Of a stretch of DNA of 64,000 bases, positions 32,682 through 41,340 are shown one piece after another. Within the stretch, counting starts at the first letter, position 1. Each line of letters begins with the position of its first letter. The DNA is from Maricaulis sp047308265. GTDB taxonomy: Bacteria > Pseudomonadota > Alphaproteobacteria > Caulobacterales > Maricaulaceae. Location: contig NZ_JBKQWY010000001.1 of the NCBI RefSeq assembly GCF_047308265.1, forward strand, positions 682,001 to 746,000, in the 5' to 3' direction. The translations under genes were made by a program, and so were the position numbers. The notes under the pieces were generated by a model. It was not told the origin of the DNA. It was given only the letters and a program-made list of their open reading frames with translations, and did no database searches.

Positions 32682-34576
32682 TGGATACCCAAGAAACACG
32701 CGATGATGTTCTTGACCGTTTGACCCATGCGGGTGGACGCGGTGTTCTGCGCTTTTTGACTTGTGGCTCTGTCGATGACGGCAAATCCACGCTGATCGGT
32801 CGTCTGCTGTACGATTCCAAACTGCTGTTTGAAGACCAGATTCATGTTCTGGAAAAAGACAGCCGCAAGCACGGCACCGCCGGCGACGAGATGGATTTCG
32901 CACTTCTGCTTGATGGCCTCGAGGCCGAACGCGAGCAGGGCATCACGATCGATGTGGCTTACCGTTTCTTCTCCACCGAGAAGCGTAAATTCGTCGTGGC
33001 CGATACACCGGGTCACGAGCAATACACACGCAATATGGCGACGGGTGCGTCCACTGCAGACGTGGCTGTGATGATGATCGATGCGCGCAAGGGCGTGCTC
33101 GTCCAGACTTTGCGCCATACCTACATTGCGCGCATGATGGGCATCCGCCACATCGTCCTGGCTGTTAACAAGATGGACTTGGTCGAACATTCGCGCGGCC
33201 GCTTCCACGAGATCGTGGCGGAATACCTCAAGTCCGCCGAAAGCCTGGGCTTTGAGACGATCACTCCGATTCCGATGTCGGCTCGTTTTGGCGATAATGT
33301 CACGAAGCGCTCCGAGGCGATGGAATGGCACGATGGCCCGACCCTGCTGGAGCATCTGGAAGATCTTGATATCGACAGTGATGTCGAGACTCAGCCATTC
33401 CGCATGCCTGTCCAGTGGGTGAACCGCCCGAACCTCAATTTCCGGGGGTATTCCGGCACGGTCGTGTCCGGCATGATCCGTCCGGGCGATCCGATCGTCG
33501 TGGCGACGTCGGGTGTGGCTGCCAATATCGAGCGCATTGTCACCGTGGATGGCGATCTGGATGTGGCCAAGGCCGGCGATGCCGTGACCCTCGTGCTCAA
33601 TCACGAGATCGATATCTCCCGCGGGGATGTGATTTCTGCAGCCGATGCACGTCCGGAAGTGACCGACCAGTTTGCGGCCGAGGTGTTGTGGATGGTGGAA
33701 GAGGACCTGCTCCCGGGCCGCTCCTATCTGCTGAAAATCGGTACCGCTTCGACGCCAGCAACCGTGACCGCACTGAAGCACCGCGTTGACGTCAATACCT
33801 ATGAGAAACAGCCGAGTCGGACACTGGAGATGAACGGTATCGGTTTCTGTAATCTGTCCACAGCGCGTCCGATCGCCTTTGATCCCTATCACGAAGTCCG
33901 AGACATGGGGTCGTTCATCCTGGTTGATCGCTTTACCAACCAGACGGTGGGTGCGGGCATGATCGAGTTTGGTCTGCGCCGAGCCTCCAACATTCATACG
34001 CATGCGATGGATGTGGCCAAAGCAGACCGGGCCAAGATCAAGGGCCAGAAGCCGGCTGTCCTGTGGTTCACGGGTCTGTCGGGTGCAGGCAAGTCGACCG
34101 TGGCCAATATCGTCGAACGCAAGCTGGCTGCTGCCGGTCACCACACCTATTCGCTGGATGGCGATAATGTGCGTCATGGCCTGAACCGCGACCTTGGTTT
34201 CACCGATGAAGACCGGGTTGAGAATATTCGCCGTATCGGTGAAGTCGGCAAGCTCTTCGTGGAGGCCGGCTTGCTTGTCACCTGTTCCTTCATCTCTCCT
34301 TTCCGCTCAGAGCGTCGCATGGTGCGCGAACTGGTGGATGAGGGCGAGTTCATCGAGGTTTTTGTCGACACGCCGCTGGAGGTTTGCATGCAGCGTGATC
34401 CGAAAGGCCTCTACAAGAAGGCCCAGGCGGGTGAGATCAAGAACTTCACCGGTTTTGACAGCCCTTATGAGGCACCTGAAAATCCGGAGATTCGTATCGA
34501 CACCACGTCCATCTCTGCCGAGGAAGCCGCTGACCAGGTCATCGCGCATCTGCAACAGCAAGGCCTGCTGGGCTAG
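32681..34576 (+). CDS. cysNC: bifunctional sulfate adenylyltransferase subunit 1 / APS kinase
   Basis: This 631-residue fusion couples the GTPase subunit CysN (residues about 15-440) to APS kinase CysC (about 455-631), the arrangement of rhizobial NodQ. GTPase motifs are GSVDDGKSTL near 28, DTPGHEQY near 109 and NKMDL near 164; the kinase P-loop is GLSGAGKST near 465 with LDGDNVRHGLNRDLGF near 495. Together with CysD it turns sulfate and ATP into PAPS. No PAPS reductase gene is visible in the window, so here PAPS may be used for sulfation as well as for assimilation. A strong terminator follows. Confidence 0.97.
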   Translation: MDTQETRDDVLDRLTHAGGRGVLRFLTCGSVDDGKSTLIGRLLYDSKLLFEDQIHVLEKDSRKHGTAGDEMDFALLLDGLEAEREQGITIDVAYRFFSTEKRKFVVADTPGHEQYTRNMATGASTADVAVMMIDARKGVLVQTLRHTYIARMMGIRHIVLAVNKMDLVEHSRGRFHEIVAEYLKSAESLGFETITPIPMSARFGDNVTKRSEAMEWHDGPTLLEHLEDLDIDSDVETQPFRMPVQWVNRPNLNFRGYSGTVVSGMIRPGDPIVVATSGVAANIERIVTVDGDLDVAKAGDAVTLVLNHEIDISRGDVISAADARPEVTDQFAAEVLWMVEEDLLPGRSYLLKIGTASTPATVTALKHRVDVNTYEKQPSRTLEMNGIGFCNLSTARPIAFDPYHEVRDMGSFILVDRFTNQTVGAGMIEFGLRRASNIHTHAMDVAKADRAKIKGQKPAVLWFTGLSGAGKSTVANIVERKLAAAGHHTYSLDGDNVRHGLNRDLGFTDEDRVENIRRIGEVGKLFVEAGLLVTCSFISPFRSERRMVRELVDEGEFIEVFVDTPLEVCMQRDPKGLYKKAQAGEIKNFTGFDSPYEAPENPEIRIDTTSISAEEAADQVIAHLQQQGLLG

Positions 34577-34602
34577 GACCTGATTGCTTCTCGAACACAA
34601 AA

Positions 34603-34637
34603 GGGCGCGACTGGATCTCCAGTCGCGCCCGTTTTGT
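34603..34637 (+). terminator. intrinsic terminator after cysNC
   Basis: A perfect 12-bp stem, GGGCGCGACTGG at 34603-34614 with CCAGTCGCGCCC at 34619-34630 around ATCT, is followed by GTTTTGTTT. It lies 27 bases after the cysNC stop and ends the sulfate-activation transcript. Confidence 0.9.
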
Positions 34638-34780
34638 TTGGTGATGCCCCTGTACAAGACCGGCGGGCGGCCGAGCCATCGACCTATAGGTTTGCCAGCA
34701 GAGGTGTTTTCATACGAAAGGGCCTGTGTCATTCCATCGAGCGAGTGATGGGGGCACGCACAAAGCTCTAGGCGATGACG

Positions 34781-35578
34781 TTATGGCCGTTTGCCCCAGG
34801 CCACAAAAGCGCCATTGAGGTAATCGGTGTCTTCCTTGGCATAGAGAAAGGCGTCGCCCTCCGGGGTCAGTACGGCACCGCCGGCCGCGTTGAGCACGGC
34901 ATGGCCAGCGCCTGTATCCCATTCTTTGGTCGGGCCAAAGCGCGGATAGACATCCGCCGAACCGTCCGCCACCAGACAGAATTTGAGAGAGGATCCAGCG
35001 GAGACCTTCTCTGACACGCCAGCAGTATCGGCAAAGGCCATCGTCTTTTCGTCCGCATGAGAACGGCTCATCACGCCGGTGAGGGCACCGGGTTTGGGGT
35101 CACGGGTTGTAATCGGTTCCAGTTTGTCCTGTTCGACTGTGTCACCGGCCTTGAGCGGGCCCGCCCAAGCCTGGGTGCCCCCAACAAATATGCGATCCAT
35201 GGCGGGGGCAAAGACACAGCCTGCTGTTGGCACGCGATCCTCGATCAGAGCGATGTTGACAGTGAATTCGCCATTCTTGTTGATGAATTCCTTGGTGCCG
35301 TCCACCGGGTCCACGAGGATGAAGGCGCTGCCAATCTCGGGACGGAAACCTGCGGCGAAGCTTTCCTCAGCCAGAACCGGAACGCCCGGCAGTAGAGCTT
35401 CCAACCGTTCCAGGATGATTTTCTCGGCAACTTCATCCGCATCAGTAACCGGGGACTTGTCATCCTTGCCCCGCGTTTCGAAGTCGGTCTGATAAATATC
35501 CATGATGGCCACACCAGCTTCACTGCAGATTTGCGCGAAAGCAAAGGCCAGCTTGTTTTTATCGTCGAACGTATACAT
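34781..35578 (-). CDS. cysQ: 3'(2'),5'-bisphosphate nucleotidase
   Basis: This 265-residue IMPase-family enzyme hydrolyses PAP to AMP and phosphate and so removes the inhibitory by-product of PAPS use. It has SPVTDADEVAEK near residue 42, VLAEES near 69, LVDPVDGTKEFINKNGEFTV near 89-108 and EWDTGAGHAVL near 219. The KEFI and NGEFTVNIAL blocks mark the CysQ branch. It is convergent with cysNC and directly upstream, in transcript order, of nothing else; the transporter gene at 35594 precedes it by 15 bp on the same strand, so the two form an operon. Confidence 0.92.
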   Translation of the reverse strand: MYTFDDKNKLAFAFAQICSEAGVAIMDIYQTDFETRGKDDKSPVTDADEVAEKIILERLEALLPGVPVLAEESFAAGFRPEIGSAFILVDPVDGTKEFINKNGEFTVNIALIEDRVPTAGCVFAPAMDRIFVGGTQAWAGPLKAGDTVEQDKLEPITTRDPKPGALTGVMSRSHADEKTMAFADTAGVSEKVSAGSSLKFCLVADGSADVYPRFGPTKEWDTGAGHAVLNAAGGAVLTPEGDAFLYAKEDTDYLNGAFVAWGKRP

Positions 35579-35593
35579 GAGGTCCCCTAGTGG

Positions 35594-37348
35594 TCAGAGA
35601 TGGATCAGCGTCAGGGCGATAAGGGCCCCGACCGCATAGGCGGTAAAAACCACCGCGCCAAGGCGCAGATAGTCGGTCAGGCGATATCGTCCGGGGGTCA
35701 TGATCATGAGATGGGTCTGATACCCGAACGGAAGAAGAAAACTGGCGCTGGCGCCAAAGGCCGTGGCCAGAATAAAGGCCTCGGGGGCCTGGTCGAGCCG
35801 TATCGCGGTATCCATGGCGACCGGAAAGGCGGTGAGCGCCGCACTGGCATTTGAAAATAGCTCGGTCATCACCCAGGCAAAAAAGAAAATGGCGGCCAGG
35901 GCCACAAAGGGCGGGAAGCCAACCGTCAGATCGGCAATGGCGCCGGCTGCCAAACCGGCCAGACCGGATTGCTGAACCAGCAGGCTGAGCAGGATGGCGC
36001 CCCAGAGGATAATGACGAGGTCGAAGGGGAAGATACGCCGAGCTTCACGCGGAGACACCCAGTTCATGCCGATCACCAGGGTCGCAAGCCCCAAGGCTGT
36101 TGCAGCAAAGGGAATGACTTGGGACAGGGCCAGCGCGAGGAAGATGCTGAACGCACTTAGCAATAACCAGCTATCACGTGTGGGAAGCGTCACGGGATTG
36201 GGATTGTTGACATCGAGGATGTGTAGGTTCGCCCGCAGATTTTCCCGGTTGCGAAAGTCAGGGCCCGCCGCCAGGATCAATACATCTCCGCTGCGTAGAC
36301 GAATATCGCCTAGCTTGCCCGACAAGCGCTCGTCCCCGCGACGCACAGCCAAAACAGATGCATCAAAGCGCGCGCGGAAATCGATCTCTCTGAGTGTCTT
36401 GCCATCCATTACAGAGTTGATCGCAATCACGGCGTGATAGATCTCGCCAGGTGCGTCAGACCGCGGTGACCCCTCGATGGTCAGGCCCTTGATGCCGCGC
36501 AATTCATCAATGTGATTGATATTGCCCACAAAAATCAGGCGGTCGTCTTGCTGAATATGTTGAACTGGCGAAACAGGCGTGATCACCCGGTCGCCGCGGA
36601 TCAGCTCGGCCAGGAAGAAGCTGTCGAGATGGCGCAACTGGTTTTTGGCGACCGAACGTCCGATCAGCGGTGAGCCCTCGTCGATGCGCGCCTCAACGTA
36701 GAAAATCTCGTCCTCGGCCTCATCCTTCTTCTCGCGTGGCGTGAGCAGGAGAGGCGATACCAGGACCAATGTGAGATAGACGAGCACAACGACACACAGG
36801 CCCGGAAGCAGAAAGTCCAGCACGTTGAGGTTCACGCCGCGCGCTGCTGCTTCGCCCGTCACCATCAGGCTGGCCGAGGTGCCAAACGGTGTCAGCATGC
36901 CGCCTGCCAGTGACATGTAAGAGAGGGGCAGGAGCAGGCGGTGGGCCGACATGTTCGGGCGCCGGGAGGCCGGGCCCATGAGGGCTCCCACCACGGCTGT
37001 GTTGGGCGTGACTGCAGAGGCCAGGGCGGTCGATCCCAAAAAACGGATCAGGGTCAGTTTCGGACCGCGTTTCTTGCGTCCGAACAATACGGTTGAAATG
37101 CCGGGGAGTTTGGAGAGCGCCGCCGAGATGATCACCAACGCTGTCACCGCGATAATGGCTGGTGAGGTGATACGCGAAATCGCCGTGCCGAACTCAATCA
37201 GACCGGTCAGCAGAACAAAGGCGGTAAAGCTTGCGAAAATGCGTGCTGTAGGCCAGCGGCCTGATCCCAGGGCGGCCGCCAGAGCCAGGATCGAGACAAG
37301 GCTCAATCCCGTCGTCAGCCAGCCTGTATCCAGCCCGTCTGCTAGCAT
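35594..37348 (-). CDS. SLC13/DASS-type transporter with RCK-C domains, probable sulfate importer
   Basis: This 584-residue membrane protein has about ten hydrophobic segments in two blocks (roughly residues 10-195 and 385-584). They are separated by two soluble TrkA-C/RCK-C domains, seen as EARIDEGSPLIGRSV near 218 and INSVMDGKTLREIDFRARF near 305. SNASAALTAFPVA-type repeats (TPNTAVVGALMGP, SNASAALTAFPVA) are the ion/substrate signatures of the divalent anion:sodium symporter group. Bacterial members of this layout next to cysDNC/cysQ transport sulfate. A 19-codon upstream extension is open but rejected. Confidence 0.85.
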   Translation of the reverse strand: MLADGLDTGWLTTGLSLVSILALAAALGSGRWPTARIFASFTAFVLLTGLIEFGTAISRITSPAIIAVTALVIISAALSKLPGISTVLFGRKKRGPKLTLIRFLGSTALASAVTPNTAVVGALMGPASRRPNMSAHRLLLPLSYMSLAGGMLTPFGTSASLMVTGEAAARGVNLNVLDFLLPGLCVVVLVYLTLVLVSPLLLTPREKKDEAEDEIFYVEARIDEGSPLIGRSVAKNQLRHLDSFFLAELIRGDRVITPVSPVQHIQQDDRLIFVGNINHIDELRGIKGLTIEGSPRSDAPGEIYHAVIAINSVMDGKTLREIDFRARFDASVLAVRRGDERLSGKLGDIRLRSGDVLILAAGPDFRNRENLRANLHILDVNNPNPVTLPTRDSWLLLSAFSIFLALALSQVIPFAATALGLATLVIGMNWVSPREARRIFPFDLVIILWGAILLSLLVQQSGLAGLAAGAIADLTVGFPPFVALAAIFFFAWVMTELFSNASAALTAFPVAMDTAIRLDQAPEAFILATAFGASASFLLPFGYQTHLMIMTPGRYRLTDYLRLGAVVFTAYAVGALIALTLIHL

Positions 37349-37517
37349 TTTGGCCGTCCCCCTCTGGCCCCGCGTCAGTGGTATCGCAAAACAGATGGAT
37401 TCCAAGGCAAATCTGTTTAATTATGCAGCCTTATACATGTTTTCCGCCAACGGAACGCGCTAACTTGCCGCGCCCTGGGCAGTTATGCCTCCTTGCATAC
37501 TCAAGCGGATGAAGCAC

Positions 37518-38528
37518 ATGGACCCACAGGACCGATTTTCAGTGTTGATCGTGGCGTTTCGCAGCCGCGACACCGTGCCGGAATGCCTAGCGGCTCTGGC
37601 GCGCCAAACGCGTCCGGCGGATGAGGTCTGGGTGCTGGAGAACGGATCACCCCAGGGTGAGCGACTCGTGTCGTCTGATATGCCGGACGACCTGCCGGGG
37701 CTGCGCTTTGTGGAGAGTGACACCAATCTGGGTTTTGCGGGCGGCAATAATCATCTCGCACGCGACGCGCAGGGCGACTGGCTCGTTCTGCTGAACCCGG
37801 ACGCCTTTGCGTCAGTTGACTGGCTGGAACGGCTTGAAGCGGCGACACGGACCTATCGTGATGTCGGACTGTTTGGCTGTACTCAGACCGCTGCAGGCCA
37901 TGCAGGAGTGCTGGATGGTACGGGTGATGTCTATCATCTGGCCGGGCTGGCCTATCGTTCCGGTTATGGCCGCAGCGAAGAACACCGTCCGCCAACGGGT
38001 GAGGTGTTTGGCCCTTGCGGTGCGATGACCTTGATCCGGCGGGAGTTGTTCGAGCGTCTGGGCGGATTTGACGAGAGTTTTTTCTGCTACAATGAGGATG
38101 TCGATTTGGCCTTTAGGGCCCGGGCGATTGGAGAGCGTGCTATCCAGCTATCAGAGCCGGACGTGGCCCATCTGGGATATGCGTCTTCAGGGCGCCGGTC
38201 TGAGTTTGCCACCTATCATGGCGTGAGAAACCGGGCCTGGGTGTTCATGAAAAACATGCCCGGTTGGGCGCTGTGGGTGTTGGCGCCCCTTCACATTGGT
38301 CTGACCGTGCTGATGTGGTTGTCGGCCTACCGGTTTGGTTTAGGGAGTGTGTTTGCCCGGGCCATTCGCGATGCCTGGGCCGATCGTGAACGTGTATGGA
38401 AACAGCGCCGGGAAATTCAGGCGAAACGAGTCGTGGCAGTCTGGCCCTTCTTGCGCATGATGGCCTGGAACCCGATTCGCCTTTTAACCCGGGCCTCACA
38501 TATTCGACCGCTGAAACCACGCGAGTAG
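37518..38528 (+). CDS. glycosyltransferase family 2, rhamnosyltransferase-like
   Basis: This 336-residue GT-A enzyme starts with FSVLIVAFRSRDTVPECL. It has VESDTNLGFAGGNNHLARDA near residue 66 and the DxD-type LLNPDA near 92, then GPCGAMTLIRRELFERLGGFDESFFCYNEDVDL-type acceptor region near 175-207. This set is common in WbbL-like rhamnosyltransferases, which fits the complete dTDP-rhamnose pathway here. A C-terminal hydrophobic segment (GWALWVLAPLHIGLTVLMWL) could anchor it to the membrane. In-frame ATGs also occur at 37485 and 37509, so the start is uncertain by up to 11 codons. Confidence 0.85.
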   Translation: MDPQDRFSVLIVAFRSRDTVPECLAALARQTRPADEVWVLENGSPQGERLVSSDMPDDLPGLRFVESDTNLGFAGGNNHLARDAQGDWLVLLNPDAFASVDWLERLEAATRTYRDVGLFGCTQTAAGHAGVLDGTGDVYHLAGLAYRSGYGRSEEHRPPTGEVFGPCGAMTLIRRELFERLGGFDESFFCYNEDVDLAFRARAIGERAIQLSEPDVAHLGYASSGRRSEFATYHGVRNRAWVFMKNMPGWALWVLAPLHIGLTVLMWLSAYRFGLGSVFARAIRDAWADRERVWKQRREIQAKRVVAVWPFLRMMAWNPIRLLTRASHIRPLKPRE

Positions 38529-38565
38529 GCGCGCTGTGAACTTCGCGTGCCGTTGCGTCTAAAGG

Positions 38566-39147
38566 TCAGCAATTGAGCGGTTCGAGCAATTCCAGCGTGA
38601 CGCTCTGGACGTCGATCTGGGTGGCATCGCCGTCCCAGTCCGGCCACATCCCCATCAGCGCATGGGTCCAGTCACAGGAATTTGCGGTGACCTCGATGCT
38701 TTGTGGTGCGTAATCTGCGCCGACTTCGAAGCGTTGCCAGGCGCTTTGGCCAATGCCGGGCACAAAGAAGGCCAGGCGAACCCCTTCAGCGCCGTTTTCA
38801 TCGGCCTGCCGCAGCGTATAGGTGATGCGCACCGAATGGCCTTGTACGGCTTCGGTCTGGGAGGGTGATAGTCGGAAAAACGCACCGGCTGAGCGAATGC
38901 CATCAAACGGACCGCGAGCGGCACCGATGCGCAGGAAACTCTCTTCACCGTCCCGCAGTAATTCAGCTGACAAGCCATTGCCCAGCACGATTCCGGCCAG
39001 TTCATCGCCGGATACGGAAATGCCCTCCGCCCGGATTTCTTCGGGGGAGCGATAGGTAGATTGCCGTCCGCTTAGCGCAGCGGTGACCATGCCGATGGTC
39101 ACGAGCGCGGCGAACGGGTAATAGGCCCAGTCCGGTAAACTAAACAT
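38566..39147 (-). CDS. hypothetical membrane-anchored periplasmic protein
   Basis: This 193-residue protein has one N-terminal transmembrane segment (about residues 7-25, YYPFAALVTIGMVTAAL) followed by a soluble domain rich in alternating hydrophobic residues, such as HSVRITYTLRQ, VRLAFFVPG and VQSVTLELLEP, as in a beta-sandwich. Two Trp-rich stretches (ANSCDWTHALMGMWPDWDGD) near the end could bind carbohydrate. I do not recognise the family. It converges on the GT2 gene 37 bp away. It may be a surface-polysaccharide accessory protein, but nothing proves that. Confidence 0.7.
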   Translation of the reverse strand: MFSLPDWAYYPFAALVTIGMVTAALSGRQSTYRSPEEIRAEGISVSGDELAGIVLGNGLSAELLRDGEESFLRIGAARGPFDGIRSAGAFFRLSPSQTEAVQGHSVRITYTLRQADENGAEGVRLAFFVPGIGQSAWQRFEVGADYAPQSIEVTANSCDWTHALMGMWPDWDGDATQIDVQSVTLELLEPLNC

Positions 39148-39332
39148 TCTTGGCGTTGTCCGGCCTTCTTGCAGATCTGCGAAGCTCTTGTTTGGCGTGT
39201 TCCTGAGGTTAGGTCAATCGGTGTGGGATGACACTTTATCCACTCCCCCCCGGTCGCTCGGAATCAAGGCGATTTTGAGGAAAACTTCATGGATGGCTTG
39301 AACTTTTGCCCGACACAGCTGATTCTAGTGCA

Positions 39333-39644
39333 ATGAACATGCATGCCGGTGGAGCCGAAGACCCGTTGGAGGCGGCTGCTCAGCGGCTGGACCAGGCCCT
39401 TGCTCGTGTCGAGGGGCTGACCCACAAACTGAGAGCCCGCGCCGATAGCGCCCAGACCGCAGAAGAAGCGGCTGAGATTGCGCGCGAGGTCACCCATTCC
39501 ACCGCGGATGATCGGGCGCGTCTGGCTGCTGCCCTGGATGCGTCCCGTGCGCGGGAAATGGAATTGCAGTCGGCGGCCCAGGACGCATCAGATGCGCTGG
39601 ATCGTGCCATTGAAGAATTGAGACAGGTGTTCGAGGCGGAATAG
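39333..39644 (+). CDS. small coiled-coil protein (DUF4164-like)
   Basis: This protein of 103 residues is almost wholly predicted helix with heptad-like spacing (LEAAAQRLDQALARVEGL, then many Ala/Glu/Arg/Gln). It resembles the short coiled-coil proteins (DUF4164) that precede zapA in many alphaproteobacteria. It ends 6 bases before zapA, so the two are probably co-transcribed and may act together in cell division. ATGs at 39333 and 39339 are both possible. The 185 bases upstream contain no other gene. Confidence 0.75.
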   Translation: MNMHAGGAEDPLEAAAQRLDQALARVEGLTHKLRARADSAQTAEEAAEIAREVTHSTADDRARLAAALDASRAREMELQSAAQDASDALDRAIEELRQVFEAE

Positions 39645-39650
39645 ACGCGT

Positions 39651-40043
39651 ATGTCCAAGGTCGCAGTCAGTTTGAACGGTCGGGCGTTTACGATCGGGTG
39701 TGAGCCCGGTCAGGAAGCCTATCTGCGTGAGCTGGCCGCCTATCTCGACGACAAGGTTTCCGGCATGGCCGGACAGGTCGGCCAGATCGGTGATTTGCGT
39801 CTCCTGCTGATGGCCTCCCTCGTGGTGGTGGACGAGCTGCGCGAGAGCGAGAAGCGTGTCGAGGGGCTTGAAGCCCATGTGGATCGCCTGCGCCATGAGG
39901 GACAAGGCCTCGAGGACCAGCTGATCAGTGATCGTGCGACCGCTGCCGAACGTCTCATAAAGGTGGCCGAGCGGCTGGAAACCTTGGTTGATTCTGTCGA
40001 GCAAGCTGATCTTCCCCCGCTCTTTGCAGATGCTCGAACTTGA
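39651..40043 (+). CDS. zapA: cell division protein ZapA
   Basis: This 130-residue protein binds FtsZ and promotes protofilament bundling at the division site. It has the ZapA N-domain SKVAVSLNGRAFTIGCEPGQ followed by YLRELAAYLDDKV near residue 24. A long coiled coil (about residues 50-115) follows, with LLLMASLVVVDELRE as the conserved dimerisation helix. The context (coiled-coil gene before, 6S RNA and 5-FCL after) is the standard one for zapA. Confidence 0.9.
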   Translation: MSKVAVSLNGRAFTIGCEPGQEAYLRELAAYLDDKVSGMAGQVGQIGDLRLLLMASLVVVDELRESEKRVEGLEAHVDRLRHEGQGLEDQLISDRATAAERLIKVAERLETLVDSVEQADLPPLFADART

Positions 40044-40084
40044 GCTTGGCTCCACAAACCGCCACATAGGTGATGGCGGTTATC

Positions 40085-40250
40085 TGCAGCGTGCGAGAGC
40101 TCGTTTATCCTACCGACCTTACATCTCCATGAGGGAGCTGCCTCTGTCTGGGACCGTGGTCCCGTTTACGCGGCGCCCACCTGCATCGTCAGGTCTGTGG
40201 GGATACACACGGGTTTACGGCGCAGGTGGAGCCGCCACCTCAACCCCCTG
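40085..40250 (+). ncRNA. ssrS: 6S RNA (approximate limits)
   Basis: The roughly 230-base gap between zapA and the 5-FCL gene is where proteobacteria encode 6S RNA, which binds and inhibits sigma-70 RNA polymerase. The sequence folds well: GCGGCGCCCACCTGC at about 40,171-40,185 can pair with GCAGGTGGAGCCGC near 40,224-40,237, with a smaller GGGACC/GGTCCC hairpin upstream, and a CCCCTG/CAGGGG hairpin close to the end. Ends are estimated from structure and synteny only. Confidence 0.65.
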
Positions 40251-40271
40251 CGATGATATCAGGGGGCAGGC

Positions 40272-40862
40272 ATGAGCGATCCGGCCACTCTCAAGCATTC
40301 GATCAGACGCCAGGTCCTGGCGCAGCGGCAGGCGGCCTCGCAAGACGCCGAGGTTGATCTGGTGAGGGCTTGGTCGGATCGGCCGACGCTGGGGACTGTC
40401 CGGTGTGTCGGAGGATACTGGCCGCTGGGCTCAGAACTCGATCCGCGCCCGCTGATGCAGCACCTGCATGAAAATGGCCATGAACTCGCTCTTCCGTGCA
40501 TGCAATCCGACCCGCATGGGCTTGTTTTTCGACGCTATCAGCCGGGAGATCGGCTGGAACAGAGGCGGTTTGGCGTACATGAGCCTTGCAAGAGTGCGCC
40601 TGTCCGGCATCCTGATCTGGTGCTCGTGCCCCTGGTCGCAGTGTCGCCGGCGGGCCATCGTCTGGGGTATGGCAAGGGCTATTATGATGCGACTTTGTCA
40701 CAGGCACGCATGAAAAATGATATCGCTACCATTGGCGTGGCGTGGGAGATGCAGATAAGAGAAGACATTCCGGTGGAACGGCATGATGTTCCACTTGATT
40801 TCGTCGTGACGTCCCAAGGTAAGTGGCTGGACTGCCGGGCCGTACGACAGGGTGATGCGTAG
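40272..40862 (+). CDS. fthC: 5-formyltetrahydrofolate cyclo-ligase
   Basis: This 196-residue protein converts 5-formyl-THF to 5,10-methenyl-THF with ATP. The N-terminal LKHSIRRQVLAQRQ, the middle VGGYWPLGSELDPRPL and the diagnostic GYGKGYYD near residue 132 are all present, as is LVPLVAVSPAGHRLG before it. AGGGGGCAGGC precedes the ATG and partly overlaps the hairpin at the end of the 6S region. The folate role links it loosely to metF/metH further on. Confidence 0.93.
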   Translation: MSDPATLKHSIRRQVLAQRQAASQDAEVDLVRAWSDRPTLGTVRCVGGYWPLGSELDPRPLMQHLHENGHELALPCMQSDPHGLVFRRYQPGDRLEQRRFGVHEPCKSAPVRHPDLVLVPLVAVSPAGHRLGYGKGYYDATLSQARMKNDIATIGVAWEMQIREDIPVERHDVPLDFVVTSQGKWLDCRAVRQGDA

Positions 40863-40871
40863 GGGGCATGC

Positions 40872-41249
40872 ATGAGCTTTGAGATTGAGTATGTCGGCGA
40901 TGATTGCGCCATTGTGCTCACTCACACGGGCTCGGTCGACCTTGCAGAGGTCCGTGCGTCGAGGGACCGGCTGCTCGAACTCGCACTGGGCCGTAAGGTG
41001 CGCGGGGTGGTGATTGATGTTCGCAATGCAGAAATCAATGTGGATCCGGTGACATTGATCGATCCTGTGACTGTTCTGAGCCATGACCTGCCACAAGGCA
41101 GCAAGCTCGGATTTGTGGCACGGGAGAATGACCAAGCTGCCATTTCTGTCATTGTTACCAGTGTTGCGACCAGCACGGGCACGCCAACCGAACCCTTCCT
41201 GAACCGCGAGGAGGCTATCCAGTGGGTCGGGTTGAAGTGTTGCGATTGA
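40872..41249 (+). CDS. hypothetical protein, SpoIIAA/STAS-like
   Basis: This 125-residue soluble protein starts MSFEIEYVGDDCAIVLTHTG. It alternates strands and helices as in the STAS/SpoIIAA-like fold: a central KVRGVVIDVRNAEI strand-turn near 51-64 and GSKLGFVARENDQ near 79. It begins 9 bases after the cyclo-ligase stop, so it is probably in that operon. No catalytic or phosphorylation residue can be named with confidence. The protein ends in KCCD. Confidence 0.65.
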   Translation: MSFEIEYVGDDCAIVLTHTGSVDLAEVRASRDRLLELALGRKVRGVVIDVRNAEINVDPVTLIDPVTVLSHDLPQGSKLGFVARENDQAAISVIVTSVATSTGTPTEPFLNREEAIQWVGLKCCD

Positions 41250-41309
41250 GGGCTTTGATTACACGACGGTGACCGGTTTTTGGGGTCAGGCGGTTGCATG
41301 ATGAGCACA

Positions 41310-41329
41310 TAAGGTGCATATGCACTTTA
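41310..41329. promoter_or_regulatory. palindromic operator ahead of the MarR gene
   Basis: TAAGGTGCATATGCACTTTA is palindromic with a perfect 12-bp core, GTGCATATGCAC at 41314-41325, ending 12 bases before the MarR-gene start. This is the size and place expected for MarR autoregulation. A near-copy (GTGTATATGCAC, one mismatch) is at 41792-41803 in the start of the next gene. Confidence 0.65.
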
Positions 41330-41340
41330 TGGAGGCCGTT

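Noticed and set aside
32678..34177. 499-codon minus-strand open frame over cysNC
   Set aside because: CysNC motifs are complete on the plus strand, so this is an antisense shadow.
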